Source: DASYML01 sp036399835
GTDB taxonomy: Bacteria > Acidobacteriota > Blastocatellia > Pyrinomonadales > Pyrinomonadaceae
Direction: 5' to 3'
Assembly (NCBI GenBank): GCA_036399835.1
Contig: DASWMI010000021.1
Coordinates: forward strand, 1 to 61,261
DNA length: 61,261 bases
The number at the start of each line of letters is the position of its first letter. The stretch's first letter is position 1. A model generated the notes under the pieces. The model worked only from the letters and a program-made list of their open reading frames with translations. It had not been told where the DNA came from and ran no database searches. Position numbers and translations under genes: made by a program. Shown here in pieces: positions 43,794-51,680 of this stretch.

Positions 43794-45044
43794 ATGCGAA
43801 TTCTGTGGGTCAAGGCCGGAAAGCTGCTTCCCGTTGATACGGGCGGGAAGATTCGCTCGTACAACCTGCTGCGCGAGCTGGCCGCGCTGCACGAGACCGT
43901 GTTGCTCTCCTATTATCAAGGTCCGCGCGACGAGGCTTACGAGGAGGAGCTTGAGCAACGATTGCCGGGCGCCGTCTCGGTTCACACCGCTGGACCAAAA
44001 GACGGGATGCTCTGGCAAGGGCTGCATTATCTGAGCCGCCTACCCGCGCGCGCGCCCTATGCCGTCGCCAAATTTACCTCGCCTTTGGTCCAGCGCCTGC
44101 TCGCCCAATGGCTCGCGGAGCGCCGCTTTGATGTCGCCGTCTGCGATTTTCTCTCGGCCTCGCTCAACTTTCCGCGCGTCCTCACGACGCCGACCGTGCT
44201 CTTTCAACACAACGTTGAATCGGCCCTCTGGCGCAGGCAGGCAGAGCACGCGCCAGACATTCTGAGGCGCATCGTCTTTAAGCTCGAAGCCGCCAGGATG
44301 AGCCGTTACGAGAGCGAGGCGGTCGGAAGATTTCAACACGTCATTGCCGTCTCCGAGCACGACCGTGAACAGATGTCTACGATGACGGATGCCTCGCGGA
44401 TCACTGTTGTCCCGACGGGCGTGGACACTGGCAAGTACGCGGCGCGCGCTGATGGTCAGGAGGTTAAAGATAGGCTCGTTCTCTTTCTAGGCTCGATGGA
44501 CTGGGAGCCGAATATAGACGGGGTGGAATATTTCTGCCGCGAGGTCTGGCCGCTGGTCCGGAGCATTGTGCCGGAAGCGCGCTTTCGCATCGTCGGGCGC
44601 AATCCGCACCCGCTGGTCCAGCGCCTCGCATCCGAATCGGTTGAAGTCACGGGCACAGTGCCTTCCGTTTTGGAGCATCTCTGCGAGGCTGCCGTGGTCG
44701 TCGTGCCCTTACGCATAGGCGGCGGCACACGCCTCAAAATCTTTGAAGCGATGGCGACCGGCAAGGCCGTCGTTTCGACTACCATCGGCGCGGAGGGCCT
44801 GGACGTGCATCACGGCCAGGATATACTTTTGGCGGATGATGCGGAGGCGTTTGCCGATTCCGTTATCAAGCTCTTACGCGACGGCGAGGAGCGTGCGCGG
44901 CTGGAGCGTGCGGCGCGCAAGCTGGCGGCGCAGTATGATTGGTCCATCATCGCGCGTAGATTTGAAGAGACGCTGGCGCGTGTGGCGAAATTGCATGACG
45001 GGGTGCGCGAGCTTGAATCTTTAGAGGCTTCCTTGAACGCATGA
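43794..45044 (+). CDS. Glycosyltransferase family 4, PEP-CTERM/EpsH-locus type
   Basis: GT-B enzyme of 416 residues resembling the sugar transferases of PEP-CTERM/EpsH-type exopolysaccharide loci (TIGR03087-like). MRILWVKAGKLLPVDTGGKIRSYNLLREL begins the acceptor domain. VLFQHNVESALWR and VPTGVDTGKY follow, then LVLFLGSMDWEPNIDGVEYF and PLRIGGGTRLKIFEAMATGKAVVST complete the C-terminal domain. Its last bases overlap the ATP-grasp gene by four (ATGA), the first link in a coupled four-gene cassette. No exosortase is seen in the window, so the PEP-CTERM comparison is only by family. Confidence 0.87.
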   Translation: MRILWVKAGKLLPVDTGGKIRSYNLLRELAALHETVLLSYYQGPRDEAYEEELEQRLPGAVSVHTAGPKDGMLWQGLHYLSRLPARAPYAVAKFTSPLVQRLLAQWLAERRFDVAVCDFLSASLNFPRVLTTPTVLFQHNVESALWRRQAEHAPDILRRIVFKLEAARMSRYESEAVGRFQHVIAVSEHDREQMSTMTDASRITVVPTGVDTGKYAARADGQEVKDRLVLFLGSMDWEPNIDGVEYFCREVWPLVRSIVPEARFRIVGRNPHPLVQRLASESVEVTGTVPSVLEHLCEAAVVVVPLRIGGGTRLKIFEAMATGKAVVSTTIGAEGLDVHHGQDILLADDAEAFADSVIKLLRDGEERARLERAARKLAAQYDWSIIARRFEETLARVAKLHDGVRELESLEASLNA

Positions 45045-46294
45045 GAATACTGGTCCTCGACGGCAATGAAAATCAATCGGTCGCGTGCGTCCGTTCGCTG
45101 GCGCGTGCCGGGCATAGTGTCTCGGTCGGCGCTGATTCCTCCTGGTCCAAAGCCGGATGGTCGCGCTTCTCGCATAGCAGCTTTCAATACATCTCTCCGC
45201 AGCAGGACGCGGCGGCTTTTGTTGAGCGCATAGCTATGGAGGCCGGGCGAGAGGCGGGCACGCTGGTCCTGCCTATGACAGAGCAGACGACGTTGCCGCT
45301 GTCGGCTGCAAGGGCCAGGATTCTTGAGCGCGGCGGGCGATTGGTCCTGCCAGCGCACGAGACCGTACTACGTGCATTTGACAAGCAGCAGACGACGCGG
45401 CTCGCGGCATCTCTCGGCATCGACGTGCCGCAAACCTCGCTTCTCTTAGAGCGCAAGCAGGCGGAAGAGTTTGCCGTCGCGGCGCGTTATCCGGTCGTGC
45501 TCAAGCCGCGTATGTCCGAGGAGATGTCTGCGGACGGAAAGGTGCGTGCGACGGGCGCACCCGTTTACGCGCGCGATGCGCAAGGGTTGATCGCTGGTTT
45601 CGATGAACTCAGCCGCCGCTCGTCTTCTGTTCTCGCGCAGGAGTTTGTCGAAGGCGAGGGCGCAGGCTACTTTGCCTTGATGCGCGAGGGCGAGCTGCGC
45701 GCGGAGTTTGCGCACAGGCGCATACGCGATGTCCGCCCGACGGGTTCGGGGAGCGCCGTGCGCTCTAGCGTCGTGCCGCAAAAGGCTTTGCGCGAAGCCG
45801 GGCTGTCAATCCTGCGTGCGCTCGGCTGGCATGGCGTGGCGATGGTCGAATTTCGTTTGAGGCCGGACGGTGTGCCGGTCTTTCTAGAGGTCAATGGCCG
45901 CTTCTGGAACTCGCTCCCGCTGGCCGTCTACGCGGGCGCGGACTTTCCGGGTCTCCTGGCCCAACTAGCCGAGCATGGCGAGGTTGAGACGCCGCCCGTG
46001 TACCGCGAAGGCGTCAGATGTCGCTGGCTGCTCGGAGATTTTCGTCATCTGCTGGAAGTCTGGCGCGGAGCGCCGGAGGGATTTCCGGGCCGGTTTCCGA
46101 AACGCCTTGAGACGCTGCGGGATTTTTTAGTTCCCGTCGGCGGAACTTTTCACGATAACTTTATGATGAGAGACCCGCTGCCGGAACTTGGCGACTGGCT
46201 GCATTTTATTTTCAGGCGACTGCCCGCGCGTTTCAATAAGAAAGGTCTGGCGGGAAAGGACGTGCATGTTCAAAGGGGCTATTCACTGCCATAG
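45041..46294 (+). CDS. ATP-grasp ligase
   Basis: ATP-grasp protein of 417 residues, expected to form an amide or ester bond through an acyl-phosphate. It starts with a pre-ATP-grasp strand MRILVLDGNENQSVACVRSLARAGH. The nucleotide-binding segment RYPVVLKPRMSEE is near residue 150. LAQEFVEGEGAGYFALM and the magnesium-binding VFLEVNGRFWNSLPLAVYAGADFPGLL follow, the last being the strongest family motif. It is tightly overlapped on both sides (4 bases with a GT4, 29 with the PHP gene). It might attach an amino acid to a sugar acid or build a glycan-linked peptide. The substrate is not known. Confidence 0.85.
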   Translation: MRILVLDGNENQSVACVRSLARAGHSVSVGADSSWSKAGWSRFSHSSFQYISPQQDAAAFVERIAMEAGREAGTLVLPMTEQTTLPLSAARARILERGGRLVLPAHETVLRAFDKQQTTRLAASLGIDVPQTSLLLERKQAEEFAVAARYPVVLKPRMSEEMSADGKVRATGAPVYARDAQGLIAGFDELSRRSSSVLAQEFVEGEGAGYFALMREGELRAEFAHRRIRDVRPTGSGSAVRSSVVPQKALREAGLSILRALGWHGVAMVEFRLRPDGVPVFLEVNGRFWNSLPLAVYAGADFPGLLAQLAEHGEVETPPVYREGVRCRWLLGDFRHLLEVWRGAPEGFPGRFPKRLETLRDFLVPVGGTFHDNFMMRDPLPELGDWLHFIFRRLPARFNKKGLAGKDVHVQRGYSLP

Positions 46295-47060
46295 CACTTA
46301 CTCGGACGGCGAATGTACGCTTGCGGAGCTGCGAGAGCTATTCCTGGCGCAAGGCTATGATTTCGTCTGCATGACGGACCACGCAGAGTTCTTCGATGCC
46401 GCGAGCCTCAAGGCTTACACCGCCGAATGCGAGTCGCTTTCGGATGAGCGGTTTCGTTTTATCGCGGGTCTTGAATACGAGTGCGACGAGCGTATGCATG
46501 TGCTCGGCTACGGCGTCACTTCTCTGGTCCAGACGACAGACCCGCAGGAAGTCATACGCCATATAGAAGCCGAGGGGGGCGTCTCCGTCATCGCGCACCC
46601 GATGGACAGGATGTTTCCCTGGATCGAAAGCTTCGAGGTGCTGCCGCAGGGGATAGAGACCTGGAACTCAAAATATGACGGTCGTTATGCTCCGCGAGCG
46701 GGCACGTTTCAACTGCTGCAAAGGCTTCAGGCACGCAAGGCGGAGATGCGCGCCTTCTACGGCACGGACCTCCACTGGAAACGGCAGTTTCGCGGTCTCT
46801 TCAATCTCATCGGCTCGGAATCAACGTCGCGCGAAGCAATCCTCTCCGCGATGAGGAGCGGCGATTACGCCGCGATGAAGGGCAAGCTACAGCTCCCTTC
46901 GAGCGGCGAGCTGTCGAAAGATTTGCTCGCGCGCTTTGAGAGCATCAATAGCCGCTATCATCACTTGAGGAAGCTTCTCAAGCAGGCTAAGAAGATGTCC
47001 GGCCGCGTGGGCCGGAGCCTGCCCGCGCCGATCAAGTCGCAACTGCGAAGGATATTCTGA
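46266..47060 (+). CDS. PHP-domain metallohydrolase
   Basis: Protein of 264 residues. AIHCHSTYSDGECTLAEL (residues 5-22) is motif I of the PHP fold, with HxH metal ligands. MTDHAEFF is motif II, GLEYECDERMHVLGYG supplies Glu and His, and VIAHPMDR and YGTDLHW complete the set, so the metal site looks intact. The C-terminal 60 residues are basic and helical. PHP enzymes remove phosphate or cyclic phosphate groups, often from sugars or nucleotides. The ATG at 46266 overlaps the ATP-grasp gene by 29 bases, and its TGA overlaps the deacetylase start by one base. Confidence 0.83.
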   Translation: MFKGAIHCHSTYSDGECTLAELRELFLAQGYDFVCMTDHAEFFDAASLKAYTAECESLSDERFRFIAGLEYECDERMHVLGYGVTSLVQTTDPQEVIRHIEAEGGVSVIAHPMDRMFPWIESFEVLPQGIETWNSKYDGRYAPRAGTFQLLQRLQARKAEMRAFYGTDLHWKRQFRGLFNLIGSESTSREAILSAMRSGDYAAMKGKLQLPSSGELSKDLLARFESINSRYHHLRKLLKQAKKMSGRVGRSLPAPIKSQLRRIF

Positions 47061-47869
47061 TGAGCGACGGCCTCGTCTATTTGATGTACCACGAGCTTGA
47101 GCTGCCCACGCGTGCGCTCTGCGAGAGCGAGCCGGGCTATGTCCGCTACGTCGTCGGGGCGGAAGATTTTCGCCAGCAGCTCTCTCATCTTCAGTCGAAC
47201 AATTTTCGCGGGCTGTGCGTCGGAGAGGCGCTTGCGCTGGCGGACGCGGAGCGGCCTGCATCATCGAGTGAAAATCGGCCAACCGTGGTCATCACCTTCG
47301 ACGACGGGTGCGAGACCGATTTATTGGTCGCCGCGCCGCTGCTTCAGCAGCTCAGCTTTAAGGCGACCTTTTATGTCACCGTCGCGCATCTGGACCAGCG
47401 CGGGTATTTGAGCAAGGGCCAACTGAGAGAGTTGAGCGAGCTGGGTTTTGAAATCGGCTCGCATTCGATGACGCACAGCCTGCTTTCCGACCTCGCGTCG
47501 GACAGGCTGCACGTGGAGATTGCCGGGTCGAAGAGCAGGCTGGAAGAGTTGATAGGAAAATCGGTCGTACACTTTTCCTGTCCGGGCGGGCGCTGGGACC
47601 AACGCGTCGCACGCATCGCGCGCGAGGCCGGTTACGATTCCGTCGTGACCAGCAGCATCGGTGTGAACCCTCAAGCGCCGGACCGCTTCAGGCTCTCGCG
47701 CGTGCCCGTCATGCGCGGGATGAAGATCGAAGATTTCGAGCGCATCTGCCGCGCCGAAGGTTTGGGTCTGCGCCGCGCGCAGGGTGCCGTGCTCGACGCG
47801 GCCAAGCGCGTGCTCGGCAATTCAATCTATCAAAGACTGCGCTCGACTGTGCTCGGCCAGGGCGCTTGA
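47060..47869 (+). CDS. Polysaccharide deacetylase (NodB-type)
   Basis: CE4 deacetylase of 269 residues. TFDDG (79-83) holds the catalytic and metal aspartates, GSHSMTH with His135 and His139 the other two metal ligands, and CPGGRWDQRV the later arginine motif. The triad of CE4 is therefore present. No signal peptide is evident, so it may act in the cytoplasm on a lipid-linked intermediate. It would remove acetyl from an N-acetyl sugar. It begins one base inside the PHP gene, and an inverted repeat follows its stop. Loci for exopolysaccharides often include such an enzyme. Confidence 0.86.
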   Translation: MSDGLVYLMYHELELPTRALCESEPGYVRYVVGAEDFRQQLSHLQSNNFRGLCVGEALALADAERPASSSENRPTVVITFDDGCETDLLVAAPLLQQLSFKATFYVTVAHLDQRGYLSKGQLRELSELGFEIGSHSMTHSLLSDLASDRLHVEIAGSKSRLEELIGKSVVHFSCPGGRWDQRVARIAREAGYDSVVTSSIGVNPQAPDRFRLSRVPVMRGMKIEDFERICRAEGLGLRRAQGAVLDAAKRVLGNSIYQRLRSTVLGQGA

Positions 47870-47871
47870 AA

Positions 47872-47930
47872 GGGATGAACGATGAAGCCGCGGCTTTGCT
47901 CTTGATCATTCATCGTTTCCGGTCCATCCC
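47872..47930. repeat. Inverted repeat, GATGAACGATGAA type
   Basis: GGGATG (47872-47877) and AACGATGAA (47878-47886) pair with TTCATCGTT (47909-47917) and CATCCC (47925-47930). The inner part, CTTTGCTCTTGATCA, is shared in reverse with 51605-51626. It sits between the deacetylase and algD genes. Confidence 0.7.
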
Positions 47931-47954
47931 GTAATTAATCGCAATGGAGTTGAG

Positions 47955-49268
47955 ATGAGATTAAGTGTTTTCGGTCTGGGGTATGTCGGCGCGGTCTCTG
48001 CGGCCTGCTTTGCCAAAGAGGGGCATGAGGTGAGGGGCGTTGATGTCAACCGGACCAAAGTGGAGATTATCAACAGCGGCAAGAGTCCGATTGTCGAGAG
48101 CGGAATCGGAGAGCTAATCGGAGAGATGGTCGGCGCGGGCCGCCTGCGCGCGACGACCGATTCGGCTGAGGCCGTCAGGGATTCGGAGCTTTCGCTGGTC
48201 TGCGTCGGGACGCCCAGTAATCCGAACGGCAGCCTGGACCTGACTTATATCAAACGCGTCTGCAAGGAGATCGGCGCGGCGCTCGAACAAAAGCGCGAGC
48301 GACATACTGTGGTCCTGCGCAGCACTATGCTGCCGGGCACGATTGAGGGCGTCATCATCCCTGCGCTCGAAGTCTATTCGGGCAAAAAGGCCGTCCGCGA
48401 TTTCGGTGTCTGCATCAACCCTGAATTCCTGCGCGAGGGAACATCGCTCAAGGATTTTTACGCCCCGCCCTTCACGCTCATCGGCGCGGACGATGAGGAC
48501 ACGGCGATGCTCGCTCGCCGCCTCTACACGGGAATTGACGCGCCATGTTTCGTGACCAGCCTCAAGGCCGCGGAGATGGTCAAGTATGCCTGCAACTGTT
48601 TTCATGCTTTGAAGGTGAGCTTCGCCAACGAGATTGGCAACGTCTGCAAGGAACTCGGGATAGACAGCCACGAAGTGATGAACGTTTTCTGCCAGGACAC
48701 TAAGCTCAACCTCTCGCCCTATTATCTCAAGCCGGGTTTTGCCTTCGGCGGCTCTTGTTTGCCGAAAGATTTGCGCGCCATCATCTACAAGGCGAAAGAG
48801 CTGGATGTCGAAGTGCCTTTGCTCTCGGCAACCTTGCAGAGCAACCGTCAACAGATAGAGCGCGCCGTCGAAATGGTCCTGCGCACGGGGCGCAAGCGCG
48901 TAGGCATCCTCGGCTTCAGCTTTAAGGCCGGAACGGACGACCTGCGCGAATCGCCTATGGTCGCGCTCATAGAGACGCTTATCGGCAAGGGGCTACAGCT
49001 CGCCGTCTATGACCGTGATGTTTCGCTGGCGCGACTTTTCGGCGCTAATAAAGAGTATATAGAGCGCGAGATTCCGCATATCTCGCAACTCATGCGCGGG
49101 AGCATGGAAGAAGTTCTGGACCATTCGGAAGTCCTCGTCATCGGGAATAAGGCCGAAGAGTTTCGCGACGTGGCCGCCAGGCTGCGCAGCGACCAGACCC
49201 TCATTGATCTGGTCCGGCTCTTCGACAATCGTCCATCGAGCGGGACTTACCAGGGAATCTGCTGGTAG
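47955..49268 (+). CDS. algD: GDP-mannose 6-dehydrogenase, AlgD-like
   Basis: Nucleotide-sugar dehydrogenase of 437 residues, equal in length to AlgD of Pseudomonas, and matched at both ends (MRLSVFGLGYVGAV and the terminal GICW). It oxidises GDP-mannose to GDP-mannuronate in two NAD-dependent steps. The catalytic cysteine is Cys268 in AFGGSCLPKD, and Lys210 lies in AAEMVKYACN. LGFSFKAGTDDLRESP is in the C-terminal NAD-sugar domain. The ATG at 47955 follows AATGGAGTTGAG, with an acceptable ribosome-binding site. It is the first of three genes (with DUF218 and the beta-helix lipoprotein) spaced by few bases, and its presence argues for a uronate-containing polymer. Confidence 0.92.
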   Translation: MRLSVFGLGYVGAVSAACFAKEGHEVRGVDVNRTKVEIINSGKSPIVESGIGELIGEMVGAGRLRATTDSAEAVRDSELSLVCVGTPSNPNGSLDLTYIKRVCKEIGAALEQKRERHTVVLRSTMLPGTIEGVIIPALEVYSGKKAVRDFGVCINPEFLREGTSLKDFYAPPFTLIGADDEDTAMLARRLYTGIDAPCFVTSLKAAEMVKYACNCFHALKVSFANEIGNVCKELGIDSHEVMNVFCQDTKLNLSPYYLKPGFAFGGSCLPKDLRAIIYKAKELDVEVPLLSATLQSNRQQIERAVEMVLRTGRKRVGILGFSFKAGTDDLRESPMVALIETLIGKGLQLAVYDRDVSLARLFGANKEYIEREIPHISQLMRGSMEEVLDHSEVLVIGNKAEEFRDVAARLRSDQTLIDLVRLFDNRPSSGTYQGICW

Positions 49269-49275
49269 GAGCAAG

Positions 49276-49950
49276 ATGCTCAGAGAAGAGCGCGGCGGAG
49301 GATTTCCCGGCTCCTTGCGGACTTCAAAAGCAAAGCGCCTCAAGCGTCTGCTTCTTTTCGCGCTGCTCTTGCTGGCGGGATGGGCGCTGCTGGCCTGGCT
49401 CGCGGCCAAAGCGCTGATGGTCAGCGCCGAGCTATCGAGCGCGGATGCTATCGTCGTCCTCGCAGGCTCGACCGCTTATCCGGAGCGCACGGGGCTGGCC
49501 GCGCGTCTTTATCATGAAGGCCGCGCGCAGAAGATTATCCTGACCAACGACAACCAGCAGAGCGGCTGGTCCAATGAGCTGCAACGAAATCCTCTCTTTA
49601 TCGAGCGGGCCGCAATGGAGCTGCGTCGCGCGGGCGTGCCGGAAAATGCGATTGAAGAGTTGCGGCAGCCAATCGGCAGCACGCATGAAGAGGCTCTGCT
49701 GGTCAGAGACTACGCGACGGCGCACGGGCTGCGCTCAATCCTGATTGTCACTTCAGCCTATCACTCGCGGCGCTCTCTCTGGACCTATCGCCATATCTTT
49801 GAGGGCAGCGGAATCCGTCTGGGGCTGGCGGCAGTCGCTCCGGGCCAGCAAAACCCGCCGCCCGCCACCTGGTGGCTGCACCTGCGCGGATGGAAGAGCG
49901 TGGCCGGTGAATATATCAAGCTCGTTTACTATCGGCTGAGCTATGGCTAA
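49276..49950 (+). CDS. DUF218/YdcF-like envelope protein
   Basis: Protein of 224 residues of the DUF218 (YdcF/ElyC) family. A basic N-terminus leads to one membrane segment (about 22-46, LLLFALLLLAGWALLAWLAAKAL). The globular part then starts with ADAIVVLAGSTAYPERTGLAARLYHEG, has STHEEALLVRDYA with the conserved Glu and Asn-like patch, and TSAYHSRRSLWTYRHIF. It would face the periplasm. Family members are linked to envelope polymer handling, but the reaction is not known. TAGGAGCAAG precedes the ATG, seven bases after the algD stop, so it is co-transcribed with algD. Confidence 0.82.
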   Translation: MLREERGGGFPGSLRTSKAKRLKRLLLFALLLLAGWALLAWLAAKALMVSAELSSADAIVVLAGSTAYPERTGLAARLYHEGRAQKIILTNDNQQSGWSNELQRNPLFIERAAMELRRAGVPENAIEELRQPIGSTHEEALLVRDYATAHGLRSILIVTSAYHSRRSLWTYRHIFEGSGIRLGLAAVAPGQQNPPPATWWLHLRGWKSVAGEYIKLVYYRLSYG

Positions 49951-49984
49951 CATCCGAACAGACTAAAGAGTCCTGAGACGCTTG

Positions 49985-51610
49985 ATGAAATTAAAGAGAC
50001 TGGTCCAACACACACGCCTCTTGCTCTCGGCCTTCCTGTTAACCGTCAGCTTTCTCACGGCCTGCGCGCAGGGTCGGCAGATGGCCGCGCCGCAGCAACG
50101 CAGGCGAACAGTCTCAGGCGACGCGCAGAGAAGCATCATCGTTAAGCGCGGAGACAATCTACAAAAAGCGATTGACGCGGCGCGGCCCGGAGACACTTTA
50201 CAGCTCGAAGCAGGCGCATCCTTCGTTGGCAATTTCACTCTGCCCAACAAAGGCTCTTCTTCCGACTGGATTACTATTCGCACTTCAACTCCCGATACAA
50301 ATCTGCCGCCCTCCACTACTCGCATCTCTCCGGCCAATGCTCCGCTCTTGCCTAAACTACTCTCCCCAGGTTTTGGCGAAGCCGTCTTGAAAACTGCGCC
50401 CGGAGCACATCACTACCGTCTCATCGGGATAGAGATGAGGACCGTGGATGCTGCGGCTTTCGTCTACGACTTGGTGAATCTGGGCGACGGCTCGTCAGCG
50501 CAGAACTCAATCGAGAAGGTCCCGCATCATCTGGTTCTGGACAGATGTTTGATTACGGCCTTCCCCACACAGACTTTAAAGCGAGGGATAGCCTTGCACA
50601 GCGCGGAGACGAGCATCACGGGCTGTTATGTTGCGGGGTTTAAGTCAACAGACCAGGATGCGCAGGCGATAGCCGGATGGAATGGTCCTGGACCATTTCA
50701 TCTCATCAACAACTATCTCGAAGCTTCCGGCCAGAATCTTATCTTCGGCGGCGCGACCCCTTCGATTCCCGGATTGGTCCCGTCCGAGATAGAGGTGCGG
50801 CGCAACCACTTCTACAAACCTCTCTCATGGCGCGCGGGCGAGAACGGGTATGCGGGGAAGAAGTGGCAGGTCAAGAGCCTCTTTGAGCTAAAGAGCGCAC
50901 GCGGCGTTATTGTCGAGGGCAACGTCTTTGAAAATTGCTGGGGTGATACTCACTGGGGCTACGGTGCGATTAACCTGACGGTGCGCGGAGACAGCGGGCC
51001 GCAGGCGACGATTGAAGACTTTGAGTTCAAGAATAATCTATTGAGACACACGCCGAATGTCTTTAACATCCTGGGCAAGGATACTTCTCAGCCTTCGGGG
51101 CAGGGTCGCCGCATCAGGATTGTGAATAATATGTTTGAGGATGTGGACGGAAAACGCTGGGGCGGCGACGGCGAGTTTCTCAAGATGAGCCAGATACCCG
51201 AAGTCTTTGTGGACCACAACACGGTCATGCAGAGCGGTAATATCATCTGGGTCTACGGCGCGGCCAACAGCGGATTCGTCTTCACCAACAATATCATCAA
51301 GCACAACAGCTACGGCATCATCGGCCAGGACCAATCTCCCGGGACAAACACACTGCGAGCCTACTTTCCGGGTGCGCGCGTCAGGCGCAACCTCATCATC
51401 GGCGCAGATTTTTCGCAATATCCTCAAGACAATTTCTATCCGACCAAGCTCGCCAAAGTCGGTTTTGAAGACGCGGCGGGCGGCCATTACAGGCTCAAGA
51501 AAGATAGCGAGTACAGCGGGCGTGCGACTGACGGCAAGGACACCGGCTGCGATCTGGATGAACTGAACACGGCGACGGCAGGAGTGGTCCAGCAGACGCG
51601 GCAGCGATGA
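49985..51610 (+). CDS. Right-handed beta-helix lipoprotein
   Basis: Protein of 541 residues. MKLKRLVQHTRLLLSAFLLTVSFLTAC ends in a lipobox (LTAC), so the mature protein should be lipid-anchored at Cys27. The body is an Asn-rich, repeat-like sequence (FHLINNYLEASG, VRRNHFY, FVFTNNIIKHN, RRNLIIG) as in right-handed parallel beta-helix enzymes, such as polysaccharide lyases. Catalytic residues cannot be named with certainty. It is the paralogue of the riboswitch-controlled protein at 58216 over nearly its whole length, but without its CBM6-like and C-terminal domains. It lies 34 bases after the DUF218 gene. A possible job is cleaving or binding the matrix polymer of the locus. The TGA is inside a repeat (51605-51626). 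Confidence 0.8.
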   Translation: MKLKRLVQHTRLLLSAFLLTVSFLTACAQGRQMAAPQQRRRTVSGDAQRSIIVKRGDNLQKAIDAARPGDTLQLEAGASFVGNFTLPNKGSSSDWITIRTSTPDTNLPPSTTRISPANAPLLPKLLSPGFGEAVLKTAPGAHHYRLIGIEMRTVDAAAFVYDLVNLGDGSSAQNSIEKVPHHLVLDRCLITAFPTQTLKRGIALHSAETSITGCYVAGFKSTDQDAQAIAGWNGPGPFHLINNYLEASGQNLIFGGATPSIPGLVPSEIEVRRNHFYKPLSWRAGENGYAGKKWQVKSLFELKSARGVIVEGNVFENCWGDTHWGYGAINLTVRGDSGPQATIEDFEFKNNLLRHTPNVFNILGKDTSQPSGQGRRIRIVNNMFEDVDGKRWGGDGEFLKMSQIPEVFVDHNTVMQSGNIIWVYGAANSGFVFTNNIIKHNSYGIIGQDQSPGTNTLRAYFPGARVRRNLIIGADFSQYPQDNFYPTKLAKVGFEDAAGGHYRLKKDSEYSGRATDGKDTGCDLDELNTATAGVVQQTRQR

Positions 51611-51626
51611 ACGATCAAGAGCAAGC
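51605..51626. repeat. Repeat unit related to 47872-47930, over a stop codon
   Basis: CGATGAACGATCAAGAGCAA matches the reverse complement of part of 47896-47916 with one or two differences. The TGA of the beta-helix lipoprotein gene (51608-51610) is inside it. Confidence 0.65.
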
Positions 51627-51680
51627 TATGACTTCATCTTTCACGCCGCCGCGCTGATGCTTTCCTCTCCAGCGTCCCGC

